From Clostridia bacterium (GTDB lineage Bacteria > Bacillota > Clostridia > TANB77 > CAG-508), in contig CAAECB010000015.1 of the NCBI GenBank assembly GCA_900754285.1, positions 1-50,228 of the forward strand: 50,228 nucleotides of DNA, in the 5' to 3' direction. Under the pieces are notes generated by a model, which worked only from the letters and a program-made list of their open reading frames with translations, made no database searches and had not been told where the DNA came from. This document shows positions 42,970 through 50,228 of this stretch, one piece after another. Each line of letters starts with the position of its first letter. Position 1 is the first letter of the stretch. A program made the position numbers and the translations under genes.

Positions 42970-42998
42970 ATACTATCATATTTGTATGATATTTACAA
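42970..42998 (-). promoter_or_regulatory. Promoter and palindromic operator candidate for the prepilin-like genes
   Basis: On the minus strand TTGTAA (42993-42998), a 17-base spacer and TAGTAT (42970-42975). The spacer is filled by an inverted repeat TATCATA-N4-TATGATA (42974-42991), the position where a repressor would block RNA polymerase. Confidence 0.62.
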
Positions 42999-43007
42999 TA
43001 TTTTTTG

Positions 43008-45890
43008 CTATTTTGTTGTGTTTTCTAATGTATTTGTTGTATTAGTAGTATTGGTTTGTTTTTCATCTTTTTTTGATTGTTCTTCATTCATTGTTTCTAA
43101 TGATTTTATTAATTCTTGCAAACGTTTTAAATCTTTGCCCATCATTTCCCAGTCATCATTTTCATTTGATTCTGTTAAATTATTGTTTGCTTTTATTATT
43201 GCTTCTATTAGCCCTTGCATATTTTCTGTATTTTCTATTTCTATATCTACTGCATATGTTGATAATAGGTTTTCTAATGATTTTTCTAATGTGTCTCCTA
43301 TTGCTATTTTGTTTCCTGATGATACTATTACTTTTTTTAGTAATGGTATTTTGGATTCATTTAATTTTGTTTGATATATTGGTTCTACATATAATATTGT
43401 GTTTCCTATTGGTACAGCTATCATACTTTTTGTAACTTTTGTTCCAGTTGTATTTAATGCCTCTATTTCTTTTGATATTGCTTCATCTTGCTCTATTTGT
43501 TTTTCCAATTGTATTGGTCCTACAACATTGCTATCTTGTGAGAATTTGTATAAATGTAACTTATTTGTTCCATTTTCTACTGTTCCTACTAAATATGATA
43601 TTAGATTTTGTTTTTGATTTGGTGTGTAAATTTGTACTAAGCCTAACTCATTTTTTCCATCTATTTGTACTATTGTATAATATGGTTCTAAAATTCCTCC
43701 TGTTGATTTTGTAACTTTATTATTATTGTATTTTGCAAAATCCCATATATCATCTGCTCTGTATAATATATCTGGTTTGGCATTATGATATGATTTTAGT
43801 AATTCTGCTTGTACCTTATATAAATATTTTGGATATGTAAAATTGTTTGCAATATCTTCTGGTACTTCTTCTTTAAATAGGCCTTTATATGTGTTGTTAT
43901 ATGCCATTGCTATTGGATCTGTTTTATCTGTAATATAATAATCTATAGTTCCATCATATGCGTCTATTATTACTTTTACAGAATTTTTTATGTAATTTAT
44001 TTTTTGTTTTTTGTTATTATATTCTATGCTTGTATATTGTGAATATGGATAATTACTTGATATTGTATATGCATCTAATACCCATTTAATTTTTCCTTCA
44101 TCTGTCACTATTGTATATGGTTCATCATCATATAATAAATATGGCATTGCTTTTTTTGCTCTTTTTATGATATTTCTGTTTATTAAAATTTTGCTGTCTT
44201 GTGTTATTTCTCCAGAAAATGCTAATTTTATATCTCCTTTGCTTAATGCTAAAATTAGTCTATCTCCAAAGTTTAATTTTAATCCTGCTTGTCCTGAATA
44301 TGTTGATGTATATTCATTTCCAAGTTCATCTGTATAGTCATATTCTTTTTTGTTTTTTGCATTTGTTGCTATTGTATCATTTGTTTCTAATCCGAAATAT
44401 ATTTGTTGATTTTCTGTGTTTAATTTATCATCTTTTCCTGATACATCTTTTTGCAAATATTGGACATCTCCATTTTCTGTTGTGCTTGTTGCTGATGTTA
44501 CTATTTGGCCTATTCCATGTGTGTATTCATAGGTTTTATTTGTATATGTTCTTCCTGAATTTACTATTTCTCTTGGAGATATATATACCAATTGTTCTTT
44601 TCCATCTATTTTATATTTTGCTAAATTTGCTTGTCTATATGTATAATATCCTGTTCCTGTTTGCTTTTCTTGTACTGTTGCTAGCACCGCTTCTTTGCTT
44701 ATAAGTGGTATGTTGCTTATTGTTTTATCATTATTTTTTACTTCTTGTTCTGTAATTGTTCCAGAATATTCTAAACTGTTTTCGTTTACATCTATTCCAT
44801 ATGCACTTTTTGTACTTTCTATGTTATTTGCAATATTTGTTTTTTCTTTGTCTAATCTATTTGATGTTACAAATATTAGATTAAATCCTACAAGTACAAT
44901 AAATAGTCCTACTAAATATACTGGAATTACTGCTAAACTTTTTAATACTTTTTGTGTATTTTTTTGTTTGAAATATTTTATAGCTATTGCTACACATATT
45001 ATTATTACTATTCCAAATATTGTGTATCCCCATCTTTTTATTGTTGTGTCTGTATAACTTGCTCCTGTTAATTCTAAATTACTACTTACTCCATCAAATC
45101 TTGTTGTTGCTGAATTTTCTATTGTTGTTATTTTTCCAAATAATATATTTTGTGTATTACATATTGTTCCTATTCCAAATACTATTGCTATTAACATTAC
45201 ATTTCTTAATATTTTTTTGATGAATAGACTTTCTCTTAATACGGTTCCATCTACTCCATCAAAATATCTGTTAAATACTATTATATAATATAATGCCATG
45301 TATAATGTTAGCCCTATTATTAACCAGAAAGCATATGTTAAAATTTGGTCTATTAGTGGTTTTTGGAAGAAATAATATCCTATATCTAGTCCAAATATTG
45401 ATTCTGTTTTTCCAAATGATGAATTACTTAGTCCTAAAATTACTTTTTGTACTAGTCCATTTGATGTTATTACACTTGTTATTGCTGAGATTATTAGTGC
45501 TAATGATTTGTTTGGTAATTTTGGCATTTCTTTTTTTTCTTTTTCAAAAAATTCTTTTAATCCTTTTTTTATTCCTCTGTTTGTTATATAAATTAGAAAA
45601 TATAAAAATACAAATATTATTGCCATTATGCTATATTTTACTTTATAGTTTGTTAAAAATTCTTGTACATATTGTTCTCCTAGTTCTTTGTATTCTAAAT
45701 AACTTCCTCTCATTGCTATATAACTTATTAGTGCAAATAATGTTAAAAATACTATTACTATTATTCTTCTAATTTTTTTATTGTTTTGTTGTTTTTTTAT
45801 TTGTTTTATTGTTTCTTTTGTTGTTTTTTCTTCTTTTGGAGTATTTTCTTTTGCTATATCTTCTTTTTCTATTTTCTCTTTTTCTTGCAA
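43008..45890 (-). CDS. UPF0182 family membrane protein
   Basis: The 960-residue product has an N-terminal charged cytoplasmic stretch (1-45), seven membrane helices within about 45-350, and a very large extracytoplasmic domain, as in UPF0182. Family-like segments are FNRYFDGVDGTVLRE, RFDGVSSNLEL, IPLISKEAVLATVQ, TYTYEYTHGIGQIV-type region, and YLLYDDEPYTIV. Its function is not established. It starts at TTG with AGGAGG 10 bases upstream. It lies 19 bases after ftsY, so the pair is probably one transcript. The C-terminal tail is Thr/Asn-rich. Confidence 0.93.
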   Translation of the reverse strand: MQEKEKIEKEDIAKENTPKEEKTTKETIKQIKKQQNNKKIRRIIVIVFLTLFALISYIAMRGSYLEYKELGEQYVQEFLTNYKVKYSIMAIIFVFLYFLIYITNRGIKKGLKEFFEKEKKEMPKLPNKSLALIISAITSVITSNGLVQKVILGLSNSSFGKTESIFGLDIGYYFFQKPLIDQILTYAFWLIIGLTLYMALYYIIVFNRYFDGVDGTVLRESLFIKKILRNVMLIAIVFGIGTICNTQNILFGKITTIENSATTRFDGVSSNLELTGASYTDTTIKRWGYTIFGIVIIICVAIAIKYFKQKNTQKVLKSLAVIPVYLVGLFIVLVGFNLIFVTSNRLDKEKTNIANNIESTKSAYGIDVNENSLEYSGTITEQEVKNNDKTISNIPLISKEAVLATVQEKQTGTGYYTYRQANLAKYKIDGKEQLVYISPREIVNSGRTYTNKTYEYTHGIGQIVTSATSTTENGDVQYLQKDVSGKDDKLNTENQQIYFGLETNDTIATNAKNKKEYDYTDELGNEYTSTYSGQAGLKLNFGDRLILALSKGDIKLAFSGEITQDSKILINRNIIKRAKKAMPYLLYDDEPYTIVTDEGKIKWVLDAYTISSNYPYSQYTSIEYNNKKQKINYIKNSVKVIIDAYDGTIDYYITDKTDPIAMAYNNTYKGLFKEEVPEDIANNFTYPKYLYKVQAELLKSYHNAKPDILYRADDIWDFAKYNNNKVTKSTGGILEPYYTIVQIDGKNELGLVQIYTPNQKQNLISYLVGTVENGTNKLHLYKFSQDSNVVGPIQLEKQIEQDEAISKEIEALNTTGTKVTKSMIAVPIGNTILYVEPIYQTKLNESKIPLLKKVIVSSGNKIAIGDTLEKSLENLLSTYAVDIEIENTENMQGLIEAIIKANNNLTESNENDDWEMMGKDLKRLQELIKSLETMNEEQSKKDEKQTNTTNTTNTLENTTK

Positions 45891-45909
45891 ATTCTTCTCC
45901 TCCTTATTT

Positions 45910-46815
45910 TTATATTATGGCTTTTACAAAATCTTCTGCATTAAATACTTCCATGTCGTCTATTTGTTCCCCTACTCCTATAAACTTGACTGGTATTTTG
46001 TTTTCTTCTACTATTCCTATTACTGCTCCTCCTTTTGCTGTTCCATCTAGTTTTGTTAGTACTAGTCCTGTTATATCTGCTTCTTGTTTAAATGCTTTTA
46101 CTTGTGATATTGCATTTTGTCCTGTTGTTCCATCTATTACAAGTAATACTTCTTTATCTGCTTCTGGCATTTCTTTGTTTATTACTTTTTGGATTTTATT
46201 TAATTCATCCATTAAGTATTTTTTGTTGTGTAATCTTCCTGCTGTATCTACTATTAATACATCTGCATTTTCTTCTTTTACTTTTTTCATTGCGTCATAT
46301 ACAACAGATGCTGGATCTACTCCTTCTTCTCTTTTTACTATTCCTGCTCCTGCTCTTTTTGCCCATATTTCTAATTGCTCTACTGCTGCTGCCCTGAATG
46401 TATCTGCTGCTGCTACTACTACTTTTTTTCCGTCTTTTGCTAGTCTGTTTGCTATTTTTCCTATTGATGTTGTTTTTCCTACTCCATTCACTCCTATTAC
46501 TAGTATTATTGATGGCTTTGTGTTTAAATGTAAGTCTTTGTCTGTTACTTCTAAAATTTCTTGCATTTCTTCTCTTAGTACTCTTTTTACTTCTTCTTCA
46601 TCTTCTATTTTTTCTTTTTTCATTCTTTCTCTTAGCTTGTCTATTATTTGTGTTGATGTTTCTATTCCTATGTCTGACATTATTAGTATTTCTTCTAGCT
46701 CTTCTAAAAATTCTTCGTCCACTTTTCTGAAATTGCTGAATACATCATTTATTTTTTCGTTTATTGATTGCTTTGTTTTGTTTAATCCTGTTTTTAGTTT
46801 GTCAAAAAATCCCAT
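45910..46815 (-). CDS. ftsY: Signal recognition particle receptor FtsY
   Basis: The 301-residue product is the SRP receptor GTPase: an N domain (1-100) and G domain with GVNGVGKTT (108-116), ADTFRAAAVEQLEIW, VDTAGR, TKLDGTAKGG and GVGEQIDDM. It docks the ribosome-SRP complex at the membrane. There is no acidic A domain, as usual in Firmicutes. AAAGGAG precedes the ATG. It leads the UPF0182 gene. The common smc/ftsY pairing is not seen here. Confidence 0.97.
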   Translation of the reverse strand: MGFFDKLKTGLNKTKQSINEKINDVFSNFRKVDEEFLEELEEILIMSDIGIETSTQIIDKLRERMKKEKIEDEEEVKRVLREEMQEILEVTDKDLHLNTKPSIILVIGVNGVGKTTSIGKIANRLAKDGKKVVVAAADTFRAAAVEQLEIWAKRAGAGIVKREEGVDPASVVYDAMKKVKEENADVLIVDTAGRLHNKKYLMDELNKIQKVINKEMPEADKEVLLVIDGTTGQNAISQVKAFKQEADITGLVLTKLDGTAKGGAVIGIVEENKIPVKFIGVGEQIDDMEVFNAEDFVKAII

Positions 46816-46866
46816 TTGCTTTTCTCCTTTTTCTTTTATTTTTTTGCTTTCTTTTTTAATGCCTTT

Positions 46867-46895
46867 ATTGTATCATATTTTTTTTCTTTTTTCCA
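46867..46895 (-). promoter_or_regulatory. Possible promoter for ftsY
   Basis: TGGAAA (46890-46895), a 17-base spacer and TACAAT (46867-46872) on the minus strand, with a TGA upstream of the -10 giving a partial extended -10. The -35 match is weak. Confidence 0.42.
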
Positions 46896-46961
46896 TTCTT
46901 TTTTTCTAAATATCTGGTTTTTTTTTATTTTTTATGTTAGAATATTATTTGTATCGTTTTT

Positions 46962-47037
46962 GCCACTATAGCTCAGTTGGTAGAGCAACGGATTCGTAAC
47001 CCGTAGGTCAGCAGTTCGATTCTGCTTAGTGGCTCCA
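46962..47037 (+). tRNA. tRNA-Thr (anticodon CGT)
   Basis: The cloverleaf is complete: acceptor GCCACTA pairs with TAGTGGC, the D arm is GCTC/GAGC, the anticodon loop is TTCGTAA, the T arm is AGCAG/CTGCT with loop TTCGATT, and the discriminator is T. CCA is encoded (47035-47037). The anticodon CGT reads ACG. One A-C mismatch closes the anticodon stem next to the loop. It is a single tRNA gene with no neighbours of its kind. Confidence 0.95.
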
Positions 47038-47069
47038 TTTATAACAAATTATTCGAACATGATAAAATT

Positions 47070-47097
47070 TTGACAAAGTTCGACATTTTGTTATATT
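47070..47097 (+). promoter_or_regulatory. Second possible promoter upstream of the ankyrin gene
   Basis: TTGACA (47070-47075), a 16-base spacer and TATATT (47092-47097). An inverted pair TCGAAC (47053-47058) and GTTCGA (47078-47083) surrounds the -35. Confidence 0.45.
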
Positions 47098-47111
47098 TTT
47101 TGCATAATTCA

Positions 47112-47140
47112 TTGAAAAGAACTCAACATAATGGTATAAT
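47112..47140 (+). promoter_or_regulatory. Sigma-A-type promoter for the ankyrin gene
   Basis: TTGAAA (47112-47117), a 17-base spacer and TATAAT (47135-47140), 48 bases before the start codon. Confidence 0.8.
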
Positions 47141-47188
47141 CAATTATGATACAAATAATACGTAGAGTAAGAAAAGGAGAACTCACAC

Positions 47189-47863
47189 ATGAAAGACCTG
47201 GAAAAAGTAATTGAAGAAGCAAAAAACTTAGACTCAACACAGAAAAACCGGCTTTTAAAAGATGCTTTTAGAACTAAAAACCGCATCTTTCAAGATTTTT
47301 CAATTGCATTAAATGCTGGAAGAGATTCAGTTGATAATGAATTGTTTTTCTTAGCAGTCGAAAATGGCTGTGTAGAAATTGTTCAGTCACAAATTGATGC
47401 TGGAATTGATGTCAGAATAAAAGACAATGAAGCTATTTTTAAAGCTTCATCATATAATCAATTAGAAGTCTTAAAGCTTTTAATTAAACATGGTGCTGAT
47501 GTCAATGCAACAAGCAATTATGGTGAATGCCCACTTTATAAAGCTTGTGATATGGGGCACGTGGAAATTGCAAAATGCTTGCTTGGCGCAGGTGCAGATG
47601 TTTCAGTTCATACCAAAGCTTTATATAGAGCTACTTTCTATAAGCATTCAGATATTGTAAAACTGTTACTTGATAATGGTGCTACTGCAACAACAGAAAC
47701 AATTGATCTTGCAATTCTTAAAAACAACTCACAAATAGTTAAACTACTATTTGAAGCTGGAGCAGACCCAACCGTCAATTTTTATACCAATTTGGCACAA
47801 GCTCGGAAAAATAATAACAGATTAATTGAGAATTTACTTCTCTCTTCTTCAGGAAAAAATTAA
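47189..47863 (+). CDS. Ankyrin-repeat protein
   Basis: The 224-residue product consists of an N-terminal helical region (1-60) and about five ankyrin repeats (from about 60 on) with typical ends such as LEVLKLLIKHGADVNA, VEIAKCLLGAGADVSV and IVKLLFEAGADPTV. There is no signal peptide or enzyme domain, so it is probably a protein-binding scaffold. AAAGGAGA lies 9 bases before the ATG. Base use is higher in G+C than neighbours (25 of 60 in 47521-47580 by hand count), which may mark recent acquisition. It has its own promoters and terminator. The partner is unknown. Confidence 0.9.
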   Translation: MKDLEKVIEEAKNLDSTQKNRLLKDAFRTKNRIFQDFSIALNAGRDSVDNELFFLAVENGCVEIVQSQIDAGIDVRIKDNEAIFKASSYNQLEVLKLLIKHGADVNATSNYGECPLYKACDMGHVEIAKCLLGAGADVSVHTKALYRATFYKHSDIVKLLLDNGATATTETIDLAILKNNSQIVKLLFEAGADPTVNFYTNLAQARKNNNRLIENLLLSSSGKN

Positions 47864-47885
47864 TCCTATTTTTGTACCTCTCTAC

Positions 47886-47916
47886 AAAAGTCACTAGTTA
47901 ATCTAGTGGCTTTTTT
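47886..47916 (+). terminator. Terminator after the ankyrin gene
   Basis: AAAGTCACTAG pairs with CTAGTGGCTTT (one T-G wobble) around TTAAT, followed by TTTTTT. Confidence 0.87.
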
Positions 47917-48049
47917 AAATATTTATCATTTTTTTGGGAATACTATTACAGGGAAGTTCTCTAAAATCTTTTTGATTACAATAATAATAGGTTTATAGGT
48001 AAATCCTTTGTTAAAAACCTAAATATTTATACAAGGAAAGTGATTAAAT

Positions 48050-48793
48050 TTGAAGAATCCAAAAAAATCATTATATATACTAATAGCACTCATTTTATTA
48101 ATATTATGTATTGGAGCTTTTCTATTTCTTAAAAATGGAAGCTTTAACAAAACAAGTTCAAAAGAAGAAAATAACACAAATCAATATACTGCTGAAAAAG
48201 CCTCAACATCAGAATCAGAAAAAAATGGAAACTCAAACAATACTCAAAGCAATTCCAACACATCGGACCCAAGCAATTCTAACACATCAACAAACACAAC
48301 TAATACTCAAGAACAACCTAGTACGCCTCAACACACAGAAACTCAAATTGCAACATTTTCAACAAAAATCTATACAAAAGATGAAGCCAGGCAAAACAAT
48401 ATGCAAATTACTGCATCAAGATTAAATGGAAAAATTATAAAAAATGGTGAAACTTTTTCATTTTGTAATACTCTAGGTCCTTCTTCAAGCAAAAACGGAT
48501 ACAAAGAAGCTGATATTTTTGATAATGATGGCAATAAAAAGAAAGCTTTAGGTGGAGGTAATTGCCAGATTAGTAGTACTTTATACAATGCTGTTTTATC
48601 TGTTTCTTCTCTAAAAATTATTGAACGTCACGAACATAGTAACAAAGTTCCTTATGTAAAAAAAGGAAAAGATGCTGCTGTGGCTTATGGAAGCTATGAT
48701 TTTAAATTTCAAAATAATTCTGGTAATGATATCAAACTTGCTTTTAATGTAACTGCTGATAATGTAACCTCAACAATTTACAAATTACAATAG
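48050..48793 (+). CDS. VanW-like family protein, membrane-anchored
   Basis: The 247-residue product has one N-terminal membrane helix (about 6-26), a Ser/Asn/Thr-rich low-complexity linker (30-95), and a VanW domain with the family hallmark GGGNCQISSTLYNAVL near 172-187 and a His-containing ERHEHSNKVPYV segment. VanW-type proteins occur in glycopeptide-resistance and wall-related loci but their activity is unknown. The start is TTG, with AAGGAAAGTGAT upstream as the ribosome binding site. No van resistance genes are nearby, so a general wall-related role is more likely. Confidence 0.9.
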   Translation: MKNPKKSLYILIALILLILCIGAFLFLKNGSFNKTSSKEENNTNQYTAEKASTSESEKNGNSNNTQSNSNTSDPSNSNTSTNTTNTQEQPSTPQHTETQIATFSTKIYTKDEARQNNMQITASRLNGKIIKNGETFSFCNTLGPSSSKNGYKEADIFDNDGNKKKALGGGNCQISSTLYNAVLSVSSLKIIERHEHSNKVPYVKKGKDAAVAYGSYDFKFQNNSGNDIKLAFNVTADNVTSTIYKLQ

Positions 48794-48935
48794 TTACTTT
48801 ATATTAAAATTTTGCATATTAACAATAATATTATTCTCCCCCGCTTCTACTATATTAAATCTAATAAGTACTAATATTATTCCCCTTTCTGTTCTATTCC
48901 ATTTATTCTTGCATATATTTTATTGGTGAATTATT

Positions 48936-50228
48936 TTGAGAAAAGCAAAAATCTTTATAGTAAATGGTATAATTTTAACTTCATCTTCACTTTTAATACG
49001 TGGAGCAGGACTTATTTTTAACATATATGTGGCAAACAAAGTTGGTCAAGAAGCTATAGGCATATTTAGCTTAGTCATGTCTGTATACACTTTTGCAATT
49101 ACTTTTGCAACTTCTGGAATCAGTCTTGCCTGTACTTGTATTGTTTCAGAAGAATTTGCAAAAAACAATTTTGAAAAAGGCCTAAAAGCTGTAAAAACTT
49201 GTATATTTTTTGCACTAATACTCGGAATTACTGCCAGTATTCTCCTATTTCTATTTGCTCATATTATATCTGGCAATTGGCTAAAAGGTAACGTATCTAA
49301 TCTTCCTATTTACTCAATTTCATTAGGATTGCCTCTTATTAGTATATCTGCTGTTATTGGAGGATATTTAACAAGTATCGGCAAATCTTATAAAAGTGCT
49401 TTTGCTCAATGTGTTGAACTAACTGTAAAAATAATAGCTACATATTTCCTTTTAAGTTTTTCAATTAACAAAGGTATTGATGCAATTTGTACTAGTTTGA
49501 TTATTGGTGATGTAATATCAGAATTTTTCTCTTTTTTACTTAACCTTATTTTTTACTTTGTCGAAAAAAGAAAATTCAAACCTTCACGTGGATATCATAA
49601 AGATTTGAATATAAAAATATTTAAAATAGCTTTTCCAGTAGCTATTACCTCATACATTCGCTCTGGCTTATCTTCACTAAAACATTTCCTTATTCCTATA
49701 CGTTTACAAGCTTCTGGTTTAAACTATTCTTTAGCTATTTCTAAATATGGACTTATTAATGGTATGGTTATGCCTGTTTTAATGTTTGCTAGCTTTTTTG
49801 TAACCTCTTTTAGTGGACTTCTTGTTCCTGAATATGCTAGACTTTTGGCTGGCAAAAATTTTAATAGAATGAAAACTGTGTGTTCCAAGATTTTTACAAT
49901 TACCTTTTCTTTTTCTTTTTTTATTGCTGGTATATTTTTGTTTTTCTCTAATGAACTAAGTCTTTTAATTTATAAAAATCTTGAAATTGCTATATATCTG
50001 AAAATTTTTTCTTTACTTATTATTTTTATGTACATAGACAATGTTATTGATGGTATTTTAAAAGGTGTTGGTTCTCAATTTGGCGTAATGGTTATTAATA
50101 TTTGCGACCTTTTAATTACTATTTTTATTATTTATTTTGTTGTTCCTTTTCTTGGTACAAATGGATATATTTTCAGCATTTTCGTTAGTGAAATTTTTAA
50201 TTTTACAGCTAGTTTTATTTTGCTAAAA
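48936..50228 (+). CDS. SpoVB/MurJ-like oligosaccharide flippase, 3' end beyond window
   Basis: The frame is open from a TTG at 48936 (GGTGA 6 bases upstream) to the last base, giving 431 residues without a stop. It shows about twelve hydrophobic helices and the features of stage V sporulation protein B and the MOP flippase superfamily: IRGAGLIFNIYVANKVGQEAIGIFSL at the N-terminus (given in part), ISKYGLING, LVPEYARLLAGKNF and LKGVGSQFGVMVIN. Such proteins flip lipid-linked wall precursors; SpoVB acts in spore cortex synthesis. Sporulation genes elsewhere in the window agree with this, but MurJ-type or teichoic/polysaccharide export cannot be excluded. Confidence 0.9.
   Translation, partial: MRKAKIFIVNGIILTSSSLLIRGAGLIFNIYVANKVGQEAIGIFSLVMSVYTFAITFATSGISLACTCIVSEEFAKNNFEKGLKAVKTCIFFALILGITASILLFLFAHIISGNWLKGNVSNLPIYSISLGLPLISISAVIGGYLTSIGKSYKSAFAQCVELTVKIIATYFLLSFSINKGIDAICTSLIIGDVISEFFSFLLNLIFYFVEKRKFKPSRGYHKDLNIKIFKIAFPVAITSYIRSGLSSLKHFLIPIRLQASGLNYSLAISKYGLINGMVMPVLMFASFFVTSFSGLLVPEYARLLAGKNFNRMKTVCSKIFTITFSFSFFIAGIFLFFSNELSLLIYKNLEIAIYLKIFSLLIIFMYIDNVIDGILKGVGSQFGVMVINICDLLITIFIIYFVVPFLGTNGYIFSIFVSEIFNFTASFILLK

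Noticed and set aside
46962..47037. Integrated element at the tRNA-Thr 3' end
   Set aside because: No direct repeat of the tRNA end, integrase or phage gene is seen in the remaining 3 kb.
47053..47083. SOS box (LexA site) upstream of the ankyrin gene
   Set aside because: The CGAAC and GTTCG halves are about 20 bases apart, not the close-spaced consensus.
48821..48890. Two short direct repeats (TAATATTATTC followed by Cs) before the flippase gene
   Set aside because: Too short and AT-rich to separate from chance; no promoter pattern fits them.

Overview
This window comes from a low-G+C, endospore-forming member of the Clostridia. The evidence is the AT-rich sequence, strong purine-rich ribosome binding sites (AGGAGG, AGAAAGGA), several TTG starts, and sporulation genes (gpr, ytxC, dpaA, a spoVB-like transporter) next to Firmicutes housekeeping genes. 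The exact family cannot be read from this sequence; a gut-type clostridial lineage is an inference. I find 49 protein genes, one of them cut by the window end, and one tRNA. No rRNA, CRISPR array, phage or transposase gene is visible, and no gene-free stretch exceeds about 200 bases.

Layout. 1-3901 (+): a DUF4912 protein with a histone-like tail, a GH57 glucan-branching-type enzyme, and the sporulation protein YtxC. 4006-20906 (-): a long run with an unknown membrane protein, gpr, fhs, a PAP2-like membrane protein, xseB, a PepSY-like membrane protein, xseA, nusB, a DUF2273 protein, amaP and asp23; then fmt, def, priA, ftsH, a DUF1189 protein, alr and a FemAB-type ligase. 21121-22290 (+): rimI-tsaB behind a consensus promoter. 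22362-28792 (-): ylmH, dxs, uppP, dpaA and a TGS-uridine-kinase fusion. 28966-29877 (+): an RluA-type pseudouridine synthase. 29959-46815 (-): an unknown 85-residue protein with a perfect promoter; an envelope block (two PlsC-like acyltransferases, two GT8 glycosyltransferases, a MecA-like PBP); dgkA with a signal-peptide membrane protein; alpha-amylase; tyrS; a zinc-ribbon protein; two prepilin-like proteins; UPF0182; ftsY. 46962-50228 (+): tRNA-Thr(CGT), an ankyrin-repeat protein, a VanW-like protein and a truncated SpoVB/MurJ-like flippase.

How the genes fit together. Three themes recur. One-carbon and initiator-Met metabolism: fhs makes 10-formyl-THF, which fmt uses, and def removes the formyl group. 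Cell envelope: alr, FemAB, dxs, uppP, dgkA, PBP, VanW and the glycosyl/acyltransferase block. Translation and RNA: nusB, tyrS, tsaB, rimI, ylmH, rluA and ftsY.

Unexplained structure. Six intergenic spots carry members of one REP-like palindromic repeat family with the core TTTTTGGGGACGG. They resemble repeats associated with Y1/RAYT transposases and in two places run into gene ends. Other notable points are a hairpin that both looks like a terminator and holds the gpr ribosome binding site, a perfect palindrome inside the promoter of a pilin-like adhesin, the linked PBP/GT8/PlsC block with odd acyltransferase motifs, and an orphan 85-residue protein with a perfect sigma-A promoter.
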